Shown here: positions 11,801-22,421 of the stretch, piece by piece | Position numbering within the stretch: the stretch's first letter is position 1 | Layout: every line of letters starts with the position of its first letter | Assembly (NCBI GenBank): GCA_018350325.1 | Contig: JAEVLN010000037.1 | Coordinates: 310,001-374,000, forward strand | DNA length: 64,000 nucleotides | Source: Globodera rostochiensis | Taxonomy: Eukaryota > Nematoda > Chromadorea > Rhabditida > Heteroderidae | Reading direction: 5' to 3' | Made by a program: the position numbers and the translations under genes | Notes under the pieces: model-generated | The model's database searches: none | Seen by the model: the letters and a program-made list of their open reading frames with translations, nothing else | Told to the model about the DNA's origin: nothing

Positions 11801-11879
11801 ATTATGTATAATACAAAATTAAATATTTTATTAAAAAAGAAAATTTATTGTTTTTAATTTATCTATTCCTTTTAGGTGA
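8871..11879 (+). CDS. Secreted repeat-family protein 3 with three ubiquitin-interacting motifs
   Basis: Seven exons, 8871-9187, 9677-9858, 10212-11260, 11324-11487, 11541-11583, 11720-11784 and 11876-11879, join in phase for about 607 aa. The start at 8871 gives a clear signal peptide (FFFLLTLALFTCVIL); the upstream in-frame start at 8799 would bury it. After the shared VEEMRKKLLAW and PIIQKRKEKSMDDLQTLQK segments comes a long S/D/H/Q/N-rich region with degenerate SSDHQNA repeats. The C-terminus has three segments that fit the ubiquitin-interacting motif, with acidic lead, central Ala and Ser: residues about 520-537 (DEDEQLSRALKESLEEAE), 546-561 (EDDQVVIAMQKSVQDE) and 589-605 (EDDDLVLQKAIQASLSD). 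UIMs bind ubiquitin inside cells, so finding them in a protein with a signal peptide suggests action in another organism's cytoplasm or a mispredicted signal. Intron 1 carries a MITE. Confidence 0.75.
9205..9614. mobile_element. MITE family 2 (CACTTCAGTGCCGGA ends), in intron 1 of gene at 8871
   Basis: Left end CTTCAGTGCCGGACACTTCAG is mirrored at the right by four or five GCACTGAAGTGTCC words, ending in GATCGCCGCCG. The interior is itself near-palindromic (AGCTCTAAGC, TTTTTTTAAACTCAA). A second copy lies at 18284-18717. The element starts 17 bp after the splice donor of exon 1. Confidence 0.75.
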
Positions 11880-12140
11880 TTGCAAGAAGACACTTAAAAT
11901 GTTGAAACTGTTCAATTGTGATAACAAAAATTACATCTATTAAACATCTAGACAATTTACTATTTGTATCATTTTGCAAAATTTCCGCATTCTTGATGTT
12001 ATTACCTACCCAAAACTTTAGGAAGGATTTAGTTTTCTGCAGTGAAATGAATGAATATTATATATTTAAATTATCATATATATAAATCGATTTTTCAACA
12101 TTTTTATAATCTTTATCTTGTCCCAATCCAATCATTGTCA

Positions 12141-13132
12141 TCAATTGCAGCACTTTGCTGCAGTTCCACATTCTGCAACAGAAGCTGATTCGGGACAACG
12201 AACGGTGACCATGCATTTTTGATCGTTGCTGCTCAGACAAACACAACAGCAATCGCGTCCTTCCGTATTGGCTAATAACAAATTTTACAATGATTAGGGT
12301 CAGATCACTCCATGTCTGGGTCTGATCAGAAAACTGATCATTTTTTGCATAGTGCCATGACACTGCTCGAAAAACTGATAATTTTTGGCACAGTGCCATG
12401 ACACTGCTCGAACGCACCCTTACAACACTCGTCCAACGCATGCGCATCGCATTGCGTCATGCGCACCTTTCCACCGCATTTGCCTCCATCAATTTTCGGC
12501 ACACAAATGCACACTGCTTTGCCAACATCGGCACTCAGCTCTTCGCGAGTGCCACAGCATTGCACAAATACCTTTATGTAATAATAATTTATAATTTGGC
12601 ATTTTCTAAAAATTGCTTTTTAATTATTAATCAGCCAAATTGGGCTCTTTGAACCTTTTGAAGTTTGTTTTTGTCGCAAAGTACGCACACACAGCACTCT
12701 TCGTTGTTCGCAGCGTTTTCTGGAAAATTTTGAAACTTTTATACTTTGATCATAGTTATTTTAAGCTTGATCAAAGATGATCTAAATTAACCTTTGAACT
12801 TTATCTGTTTTAACATTTGATGAAATAATTAATGTATAAATTACCCTTGCAACATTTCTCCAACTCGTCCGGATTAACGCAACAAATTTGCACCTTGTCG
12901 GAGCATTTTGCGGCCCCACTTTTGCACGGAACTTTCACACAAATCGCACAAATTTCGTTTTCTCCTAAAAAATATTTAAATAAAATTTAAATTTTTAGTT
13001 AATTTTAGTTCAATGAAAATTTCGACCAAATTAAAATGCTATACTGCTTAAGGCGTTACCGATTTGATATTCCATTTGCTTTGAGTTGAAAAGCTTACAA
13101 CATTCGTCTTTAAAAGCAACAGAGGATGCCAT
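12141..13132 (-). CDS. Cysteine-rich repeat protein
   Basis: Five exons on the minus strand (13060-13132, 12845-12964, 12655-12719, 12418-12571, 12141-12271) join in phase for 180 aa with more than 30 cysteines. The protein is a chain of about four units resembling CxxC(V)...KC...VxxC......ECCK: for example EICAICVKVPC...EKCCK, ECCVCVLC, AVCICVPK...DECCK and DCCCVCLSS...AKCCN, each exon covering roughly one unit. The first methionine (MASSVAFKDECCK) gives no signal peptide. That is unusual for such a cysteine content, so an upstream exon encoding one may have been missed. No named domain is recognised; cysteine-rich secreted nematode proteins are the nearest analogy. The paired CC and regular spacing suggest disulfide-bonded modules. 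Confidence 0.65.
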
Positions 13133-13992
13133 TAAATTAGTGAATGGTATTTATTGACTAAAATTAGAAAATAATAAAGTAATTTGCAAAAAGTTAAAAA
13201 GTTTTGAACAAGATCGAGATAAAAAAAAATGCTATTTTGGAATTAGTATGTATTTCAAAGACTAAATTTAAAATATAAAAATTATATAAAAATTTGCTTT
13301 TTTGAGGTCCCAATATTTAAAATGTTAAGCGAAATTCTAAAATATTTTAATTTTGTAATTTATAAATTAATTATTATTTTGATATTGGGCTATTAGTTAA
13401 TGAGTTATCGCCCTATTCCGTGTGATTTTATAGCGAGATGCATTTGCGATAAAATGTTGTTGAATGTTCCCTTAATCATCATTTTTCCGAGTGATCGAAC
13501 GATTTGTTTATTTGTGAGTGGAGCAATACAAAATATAGGGTACAAAATTAATGATGATGTCATTCCTCCGTTACATTTTTCGTTGACAATTTTACCAATT
13601 TTCTTTCAAAAAATTTTGTATTAAAATTATTTTGTGATTGTAATAATTACATAACTTAAGGCGTATTCATTGTAACTTTTTCTAGTTTTAGATGTGATTG
13701 CTAGATACTTAATAATTTCTTTAAAATTTTTTTAAATGCCAATTTTAATCAATGAAATTAATATCATACCTGTTTATTTAATAAATTTGATTTATAAAAT
13801 CTATTCTTTTTTTTTCTTTGTTTTGAAATTTATAGATTCGAACTCATTGCCTCGACCTAAAATACCATTAAATTTAATTGTCTAAATTTGGAAAATTTTA
13901 TGCTGTCGCTCGCTTATTATTAAGAAATATTTATCAAAATTTTAAAAAACTTTTTTGAACAGAAAATGGCAACCATACAAAAATAAAAAATA
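13133..13992. other. Intergenic AT-rich DNA
   Basis: AT-rich DNA between two minus-strand genes. It probably contains the 3' flank of the channel gene and the promoter of the cysteine-rich gene. No conserved frame or repeat was identified. Confidence 0.4.
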
Positions 13993-16900
13993 TCAAAATG
14001 AGAAAATTCTCCGTCGCTGTGTCAACAACAAATAATAGCCCCAATAGACGCAATTAAACAGCATAAACATTACCGGGAACAGAATTCTTGACATTTTATC
14101 GATGCTCAGCGCTCTTCGGGACAGCATTTGAGAGGCCTTAACAGAAATATTTTTTTCAATTTGATTTTTTTGCTTAAATTGCCTTACTTCCAAGTATTTG
14201 ATCGCATTTTCGGGAAGTGATTTATCCTTTGGACTCAATTCTTTCTCGCCGTGAATATCCGGCAATAGAAAATCCTCTTAAATTTAAAAATCAACAAAAA
14301 AAATTTATAAAATGCATTTCTAATTTCAACCTTCATCTAAATTGTCAGCCAATTTAATATTTTTGGTCAACTCGTCCATTGCAAATGCCACCGAAATTCC
14401 TCCAGTTTTCTTCTTTTCCGTCATCACTTTGTCCTCCGACCCTTTCCGTCCGATCACCGACCAGTTCATATTGTCTAAATTTAAATACCAAATTATACAT
14501 GGAACAATGTCCTGATCAAAGTGAACACAGATTTTACCCAATTACATCGGCACGTTAAGCAAAAAATTATTGTGGCACAAAATAATACCGTAATATATAG
14601 TACAGAAGCAATAATACAGGTCTCTCATCATCATGATTACCGTAATATGATCCGTTCATGGCGACTGTAGATGGTGACCACTGAGTACCATCGCCGGCGG
14701 CACCGTCACTTTGGCTCTTTTTCAGCCTGCTGATGTTAAATGACGGGTGGGGTGGAAGTAGGGGTGGTTGTGCTACAGGTACTGCTTGTTGTCGTGCTTT
14801 TCTTCCATTCTTGTTACTTTATTGGAGGCTGGTTTTTTGTTTATCTTTTTTTAATTTTAACTACCTTTGGTTGCTGCTGCTGATCATCCTGCTGCTGTCA
14901 TCACGACTTTCTGAAAGCTCTTCACTAACTGTTGAGTCCCGTTCGATGCGTAATTTTCTCCCGCTTGGCACCGACTGGCCTTTGAAGTCTTAAATAAAAA
15001 CGTTCTTTTTTTAAATGCCAATATTTTTGTTGTTCAAAGTTTATTCAATAGAATTTGTCTTCAATTTTTGACGTTAAATGTACAGCAATTGCATACTTTT
15101 AATAAGTGCAAGAGCACTGCTTTTCCTGCGCATTTTCAGCATTTGCTCGTGATCATGTGCCAATTCTGATGAGAGGATTGGGGACAGCGCGAAAATGTCG
15201 ACGGACGCACGGCGTCTGATCCGGTTGGACAACTTTTCATATTTGTCCGATCGACGCATGTACGAGTTGACCAGCGCGAATTCTACGAGTGCCATGAACA
15301 CGAACAGCATGCATCCTGTTGGATGGATGATCGATCAGCAAATGATCTGATCGATTGATCCTGGACCTATCAAGTCTAATCTGTTCCAATCAGAGAAACA
15401 AGAACTCATGAAAACAAATTGCTATAAAAATAGCATTAAAAATTAATGAAAAAAAACAAAAGTTTAAAATTTGGTTTACCGCCAAACCAATAATCTATAG
15501 CTTTTGCGTAAGAGACGCGCGGAAGTACAAATCGCATTCCGTTACCCTTAAATGAATAAAATAGCATAAACTTTAAGTCATTTATTTAAATTTTCAATTA
15601 ATATTATTTTTGCGCACAAGTGTTGTCATTGTGAGCAGAGTCGTAAATGAGAGGGTAACCCGTGCGGGTACTGCTCGACGATCAATCCAGAAGGATACCT
15701 AAATTGCAATTATATTTATTCAAAAAATTTTAAATATTGTACAATTTTATCAATAAGCACAATTAGATTTTAATTTTTATAAATTTTAATAAAATTTTAT
15801 TATTCACGACCTTACCCAACTGATGATAACGATCAACCCAGTAGGAATGTAAGACTGAACAATGTTGAAGCCAATACGCCTTTTCAGGTACAGATTGCCC
15901 ATTAGACAACTGAATCTGTCTAAAATTTTTCGGCAAAATGTAAAAAATTTAAAGGTTTTGATCAAAAAACAAAAATTTTCAGATCATTATAAAGGTGATA
16001 TATTTCAATTCCGGGCCTGTTTTGTAGGATCGTTCGGTTACTGCATAACGATAAGTGCCGTCACAGTATTCCGCCACAATTTGATCAATGCTAAATTCGG
16101 GCAGATCAATTTCCGGATTGTACATGATCGGCTGATGCCGAAACCAGGTGACATTTACCATTTTGGCAATGTACGCATCTATGGCATTGAAAAAAAATTG
16201 GGCATTATTATTTGTATATTAAATTATTTGGGCATTACATTTTATACATATATAATTTAAAATTAAATTAAATTTAAAACCAAAATTGAACTCCTCACAT
16301 GAGAGCACCCGAATGTGGCATTGCTGTTCGTCCATGGGATAGTCGTGCAGCTTCAGATTGCATGCCACAGTCAGTGTTACTCTGCTGGAATAGGCTACCG
16401 TACCATCGGTTGCGATGAACAGGTTGAAGTTGGGTACGGTAACGTCATGGAAAGTAGCTTGACGAGCATTGGCAAAGTACAGGTCAGGCAACCTGGAAAT
16501 TAAATGTTTAAAAAATTAAATAACAAATATAAAATATTTTTTAAAACTCACCAAATTTCTCTTCGCAGCGCGTCGTCGTTGATCATCACTGCGTCAGGGC
16601 CTGAATGCTTCAAAGACGGGTCCCTAAAAAATTTAAGTTTTATTAAAATTTTATTTCCTAAATAAAATTACTTCCAACTGATGTACATGTACAGGTCCAC
16701 TTCAAAAGACTAAAAATCCAAGTCTTGTAAATAAAAAACTACAAATTCCCTGTGAGCTTAAAACCATTTTTTTTAATAAATTTAACATAAATATGAGATG
16801 CTTTTTCTCAATTTTCTATGTTCTAAGCCTGTCAAACCATTTGGGTTTCGCGAAAATCGCCCAGACTCTCCAGATAGAAGCCTAGCATTACGGCCAATGG

Positions 16901-17293
16901 GCCTCCATTTGAAGGCGGCCGCCGAATTCGCCGATGCAATTCATGGGCCGGCGACATGGCCGAAAGTGTTCGAAATCGTTGCTTCTGTAGTTTTTGGAAA
17001 TTTTTATTAAACAATTTTAAACAATAAGGTTTTAGAAAATTTAAAAAAAATTCTATCAATTTCACTCGATGATTTGGTGCGCTTTCAACTGCCCTTTCGT
17101 AGCCTGTGAAAGGTTCCACATGTGTGTAGCCAGCAATATTGTCGTTGCTTGAATTAGAGAATATTTATTTAAAAATAAAATTTAATTTTTCTATATTTTA
17201 CACAATTTGTAAAGCACTCAACCGTTGCCAAACAACAAATTTGATGAAAAGAAAATAAATAATAGCAAAATTTTGCTTAAATATTGAAAGCAT
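13993..17293 (-). CDS. Cys-loop ligand-gated anion channel subunit
   Basis: Fifteen exons, running from ATG 17293-17291 to the stop at 13993-13995, join in phase for 624 aa. A signal peptide (MLSIFKQNFAIIYFLFIKF) is followed by an extracellular domain with SFEVDLYMYISWKDPSL, LPDLYFANARQATFHDV and the Cys-loop CNLKLHDYPMDEQQC (13 residues between the cysteines). A second cysteine pair in loop C (EYCDGTYRY...RFSC) is typical of glutamate-, glycine- and related inhibitory channels. TM1 is GFNIVQSYIPTGLIVIISW. TM2 begins with PARVTLSFTTLLTMTTL; the PAR signature predicts chloride selectivity. TM3 is WFGGCMLFVFMALVE and TM4 is MSRILFPVMFMLFNCVYWGYY, after a long polar intracellular loop. The ligand is not evident: glutamate-, acetylcholine- or amine-gated chloride channels are all possible. 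The junction after exon 7 (16017) appears to use a GC donor. Confidence 0.9.
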
Positions 17294-17670
17294 TTTCTAA
17301 AATATTGCGTTAAAAGGTTTTTTGGGCCTAATATTCTAACAAAATTATTATTTTACATAAATTAAAATCGCAATTTTAATAAATTGAAATTGCTTAATAA
17401 AATTATGCTTTAGAAATTGGAAAGAAATGTGGCCTCCAATATATTAAAGTCCACCAAAATGATAACAAATGATCCCCCCGGTGAGAAATATTTTGAGAGA
17501 AGCAATGTTTTAGCGGATTTTAGTGGCCTTTTAGTGGAAAGCCAACAACAGCTGTGCCTGGGCACATTTTTTTTAATAAAATTGGTCTTTTGACACGCCA
17601 AAACAGCTGGAGTTGCAATTTCATAAATCAGGGATAAACTTTTTTTTTAATTCTGAGTGAAATTGTGTGC

Positions 17671-18960
17671 TTTCAGGTTCGTATCCCCGGATACAGCTCA
17701 TCCCGCCAAAAAAAAAATTTCGATCTCAGAGTCAAAGCTTGTCGTCCAACGTCGGATTCTGAATTGTGTGTTTGTACGGCTCCCGGACAATATGCTTTTG
17801 ATCAAATCGGCTGCTCATCGTTGACGTGATCGAAGGGCACTCCGGATCGGAGACGAGTGAGGGTAAGTGGAATTTTTGAAACAAAAAATGAAAAATTCAA
17901 AAATTTAGAAAATTCATTTAAATGTCTGTGCGTGAAGCCACGGCACCTATGCCAATGGCGAACATTGCCTGTAGTTAGAGATATTACATAAATACAGACA
18001 AATCGTTTCGATACTCGCGGATATTCATTTTGGTGGAGTTTGGAGAATTTTGAAAAAATTAGGTGTGAAAATAATGAACATTTTTCCTTATACTCGAGAA
18101 CAAATGTAGTGGTGTATTAATGGATGTATTGTTATGTTCTCAAGAGATGGTGAAAGTTTGAGAAGAATTGGCCAGAGGAAAAAAAAGTTTTCCAGAGCGA
18201 AGTGCGTGTCAATTTTTTACTGAAGAAAATAACTCAAAATGATGTTTATCGACACGATTCCATTAATTTAATGTTCTCTATCCCGGCGGCGTTCATTTCA
18301 GTGCCCACACTTCAGTGCCGGACTCTTCAGTGCCCACACTTCAGTGCCGGACACTTCAGTGCCAGCACTTAAAAAGCCTATAACTTTTTTTAAACTCAAC
18401 CAAATCAACCAATCAAGACGTCATTGGAAAGCTCTAAATGAAAAGCATCGTACAAAAAAAAGCCAAGGCGGTTCAATTCGTTTTTAAGAAGTTCAACGTG
18501 AAAAACACCCAAAATCAGGGCTTTTTATCAGTTTATTGCAATAACTTTTTTACGAATTTTCTAATTGATTAGCGTTGGCTTAACAATTGCTTTTAAAACT
18601 TAGAGCTTTCCAATGACATCTTAATTGTTTGGTTTGGTTGAGTTTAAAAAAAGTTATAGGCTTTTTAAGTGCTGGCACTGAAGTGTCCGGCACTGAAGTG
18701 TGGGCACTGAAGTGATGTGTACCGCTCTATCCTATGTCCGTTTTTTGCAAGATTCGGCATAGGTGACGGTTCCATGTGGCGCATGGCGAACTCGAGCTCC
18801 ACAATGGAAGCGATGTCGTCTACCGGGACCTGTTCAACTGGGGCACCTCAGGTAGGCCTGAAAATTGAGGTACGTTAAAAGTTAAAATTTTGAAAACAAA
18901 CAATTTAAAATGTAGATCAACTTCAAGAATCAAAATGAGGAGGAATCTGAGACAGAATAA
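17671..18960. other. Ambiguous coding-like segments around a MITE
   Basis: Two GC-richer islands look coding but the strand is unresolved. On minus, 17725-17880 reads SSRFDQKHIVREPYKHTIQN then a stop, and 18741-18846 reads VPVDDIASIVELEFAMRHME; these could be the last exons of a gene split by the 18.3-18.7 kb element. On plus, 17671 follows a good TTTCAG acceptor and reads DSELCVCTAPGQYAFDQIGC, EGF-like, before a stop. No model on either strand is free of in-frame stops or awkward splice sites, so this may be a decayed gene. Confidence 0.3.
18284..18717. mobile_element. MITE family 2, second copy
   Basis: CGGCGGCGTTCATTTCAGTG at the left matches the inverted right end of the 9205 copy (CACTAAAGTGATCGCCGCCG), so the full terminal repeat includes CGGCGGCG. 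Iterated CACTTCAGTGCC words occur at both ends (three or four each side), and the interior matches the first copy, including AGCTCTAA. Confidence 0.75.
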
Positions 18961-19010
18961 AGAAGCGGTAAACAAACATTATGTCCCAACTCCATTTTAT
19001 AATTGAAACT

Positions 19011-19182
19011 AGAGCCCGGTCGAGACGAGATCTCGTCTCGAGATCTCGAAAAACTCGACTCGAGATCTCGCTCGAAGAAATTTTCCGAGATTTTTACGAG
19101 AATCTCGGCTTTGAGAATCTCGTCTCGAGATCTCGAAAAATCTCGACTCAAGATCTCGCTTGAAGCTCAAGTCCGGGCTCTA
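19011..19182. mobile_element. hAT-like element, GAGATCTCG motif
   Basis: TAGAGCCCGG and CCGGGCTCTA are inverted ends flanked by a perfect 8-bp duplication ATTGAAAC (19003-19010 and 19183-19190). The 172-bp interior is almost entirely degenerate GAGATCTCGA words, giving strong self-complementarity. Confidence 0.9.
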
Positions 19183-19901
19183 ATTGAAACATTGGTGCGA
19201 ATGACATTTGATATTTTTAAGATTAATTTTCGGGGCTTTTCGTTTTGCATAAATTGCTTTAACTTCACTTATGTTCAGGGTTAACGGGTATTTTCGATAA
19301 ATTGGTGATAAAAATTAAATCAATTAATTTTTAAATAATTTTTTTTATTAATTTATATTCATAGCAGATTTTTTAGTTTTAAAAATCGGCAAAGTTTTTA
19401 TAAAACAAGATAAAAATTCTTAAAAAGTTTCAAGTTTCACTTAGAATTGAGTTTTAAAATCATCTTAATTTATTTAAACATATTTTCAAATTAGTTTGAT
19501 TTTGTTTTAAAATAATTAAAAATTTCCAAGAGAACTCTTTCGTCCCCAGTTTTATGAAAAAATGGTTGTGCAAAATTTCCACAAAAGTTCCGGAAACCGG
19601 ATTCCTTCCGTTTTACATTTGCTCGCGAACAACTTTTACACAATTTTCCCCAATAAAATATAATCATTTATTTTATTTTATAGTCTTTCACAATAAAATT
19701 GGAAATTGGTCCAATTTTCTACGCTTCACCAAATTGTTCGCTTTCGTCCATTTGGTCGCTTTACGCGTAAATGCTTCAAAATAATTTTATTCCTTTATTT
19801 TTAAAATGATTTTTGACGAGTTTTTCTTTGATGAAAATTCTTTATTATTAAGCTTAAAAAGGCTTAATATATAATTTTAATATTCAATTAAGCTACAACT
19901 A

Positions 19902-22042
19902 ATGGATTGCACCGTACTGCTGCTTATTCTGATTTTCTCTCTTTCTTCTAATGGTGGTTGGTGAGCCAAGTAAAATGAAAAAAGCAATCATTTTATATTT
20001 TTTAATTTCAAATAATCATTTCCAGAAAATTCAATGTTTTCGAGTTTCAAGTTAGGCATACGTTAACTTATAACGTTGTAGCAGAAACGAACGGAGCAGT
20101 CGGCTATGGTGCCGAAGACGGTACTTCGGCAACTATGCCGAATGAGTTTACCAATGGTGTACAGCAGCAGCAGCTGCTGGCGTTTGAGCAACATGGCCAA
20201 CAACAAATTCAACCAGTAACAGGAACAAATGTTGAAGTGCATACCCAAAACAATGTTTAGTATAAAAAACAATTTTTAATCATTACCTAAATTACGGGAC
20301 TATCATTAAAACAGGATGAATGGCATTTTATAGCATAAGCTTAAAAATAAAAAAAAATGCAGATAAATGAACCTATCGAAAATGCGACTACAGTGCCCGT
20401 TTATGCACAACAAATTGGCCAAAATGCGACTACAGCGCACCAAATTGGCCAAAATGTGACTTCAGAGTCCGTTATTGCGACTTCAGCGTCCGTTTATGAA
20501 CCACAAATTGGCCAAAATGTGACTTTAGCGTCCGTTTATGAACAACAAATTGGCCAAAATGTGACTTCAGCGTCCGTTATTGCGACTTCAGCGTCCGTTT
20601 ATGAACCACAAATTGGCCAAAATGCGACTTCAGCGTCCGTTATTGCGACTTCAGCGTCCGTTTATGAACAACAAATTGGCCAAAATGTGACTTCAGCGTC
20701 CGTTATTGCGACTTCAGCGTCCGTTTATGAACAACAAATTGGCCAAAATGTGACTTCAGCGTCCGTTATTGCGACTTCAGCGTCCGTTTATGAACCACAA
20801 ATTGGCCAAAATGTAACTTCAGAGTCCGTTTATGAACAACAAATTGGCCAAAATACAACTTCAGCTTCCGTTTATGAACAACAAATTGGCCAAAATGCGA
20901 CTTCAGCGTCCGTTTATGAACAACAAATTGGCCAAAATGTGACTTCAGCGTCCGTTATTGCGACTTCAGCGTCCGTTTATGAACCACAAATTGGCCAAAA
21001 TGCAACTTCAGAGTCCGTTTATGAACAACAAATTGGCCAAAATGCAACTTCAGAGTCCGTTTATGAACAACAAATTGGCCAAAATATGACTTCAGCGTCC
21101 GTTTATGAACAACAAATTGGCCAAAATGTGACTTCAGCGTCCGTTTATGAACAACAAATTGGCCAAAATGTGACTTTAGCGTCCGTTATTGCGACTTCAG
21201 CGTCCGTTTATGAACCACAAATTGGCCAAAATGTAACTTCAGAGTCCGTTTATGAACAACAAATTGGCCAAAATACAACTTCAGCTTCCGTTTATGAACA
21301 ACAAATTGGCCAAAATGTAACTTCAGAGTCCGTTTATGAACAACAAATTGGCCAAAATACAACTTCAGAGTCCGTTTATGAACAACAAATTGGCCAAAAT
21401 GCGACTTCAGCGTCCGTTTATGAACAACAAATTGGCCAAAATGTGACTTCAGCGTCCGTTATTGCGACTTCAGCGTCCGTTTATGAACCACAAATTGGCC
21501 AAAATGCAACTTCAGAGTCCGTTTATGAACAACAAATTGGCCAAAATGCAACTTCAGAGTCCGTTTATGAACAACAAATTGGCCAAAATATGACTTCAGC
21601 GTCCGTTTATGAACAACAAATAGGCCAAAATATGACTTCAGCGTCCGTTTATGAACAACAAATAGGCCAAAATATGACTTCAGCGTCCGTTTATGAACAA
21701 CAAATTGGCCAAAATGTGACTTCAGCGTCCGTTTATGAACAACAAATAGGCCAAAATATGACTTCAGCGTCCGTTTATGAACAACAAATTGGCCAAAATG
21801 TGACTTCAGCGTCCGTTTATGAACAACAAATAGGCCAAAATATGACTTCAGCGTCCGTTTATGAACAACAAATTGGCCAAAATGTGACTCGAGAGCCTAA
21901 TGGACAACAAATTGGCCAAAATGTGACTCGAGAGCCTAATGGACAACAAGAACAGATGAAGCTGCAAGCTGCTGCTAGTGTCAATTCAGCAACCGACTCT
22001 TCATCCTTCATCCCCAATATTTTTCGTAAATTAGTTGATTAA
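19902..22042 (+). CDS. Secreted protein with 33 N-x-T sequon repeats
   Basis: The ATG at 19902 opens a signal-peptide-like exon (MDCTVLLLILIFSLSSNG). A second exon (about 20025-20215) encodes a Q-rich segment (FEQHGQQQIQP), and exon 3 (20363-22042) encodes about 560 aa. Exon 3 has 33 copies of QIGQN-x-T, usually in a 14-aa unit SVYEQQIGQNVTSA, sometimes lengthened by SVIATSA. Every unit holds an N-glycosylation sequon with x = V, A, M or T. The C-terminus is unique (SSSFIPNIFRKLVD). Exons 2 and 3 join in phase 0. The exon 1-2 junction is uncertain: the TTTCCAG acceptor with the GTGAGC donor would create TGA, so an acceptor at TTTCAAG (about 20050) is preferred. It could be a heavily glycosylated surface or secreted protein. 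No homologue is recognised. Confidence 0.65.
20405..21950 (+). repeat. 42-bp coding tandem repeat, 33 copies
   Basis: Units of 42 bp (core CAAATTGGCCAAAATGTGAC) plus an optional 21-bp TCCGTTATTGCGACTTCAGCG insert. Larger blocks of seven or so units recur in the same order (starting near 20810 and near 21230), which implies segmental duplications inside the array. Confidence 0.95.
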
Positions 22043-22421
22043 AAATAATATACCAATTAACAAAAATTTCAGTGCGGACACTTATTCATTTCATTGTGTT
22101 CGGTTCAGTGGTCTTAGATGAAGTTTGGGTGATCAAAATTAACGAATATATATCAATAATCACCATAATATAAAATAACAATATTTTTAAAACAGTATTT
22201 GGGTAAATGCCTTATATTATTCCATGGCAATCTAAAAATTTAAATTTCCGTATTCTTCGTTATGTTGAAAAGCAAGCGCTTGACTAAAAAGACCAACAAC
22301 CAACAAAAAGAATTTAGAAAAAATTCATCGAATAACATTTTGTATTAAAAAAAGACACAAATATATACAAATTTGTAAATATAATTAAAAGTATATAAAT
22401 TGTTTTTTCAAGTATTATTAA

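Noticed and set aside
16798..17010. Plus-strand frame across the 16.8-17.0 kb exon
   Set aside because: The minus-strand frame gives the conserved channel segment leading into SFEVDLYMYISW and splices in phase.
20405..21950. Possible CRISPR-like array
   Set aside because: There are no variable spacers. Units are contiguous, in-frame coding repeats in a eukaryotic gene.
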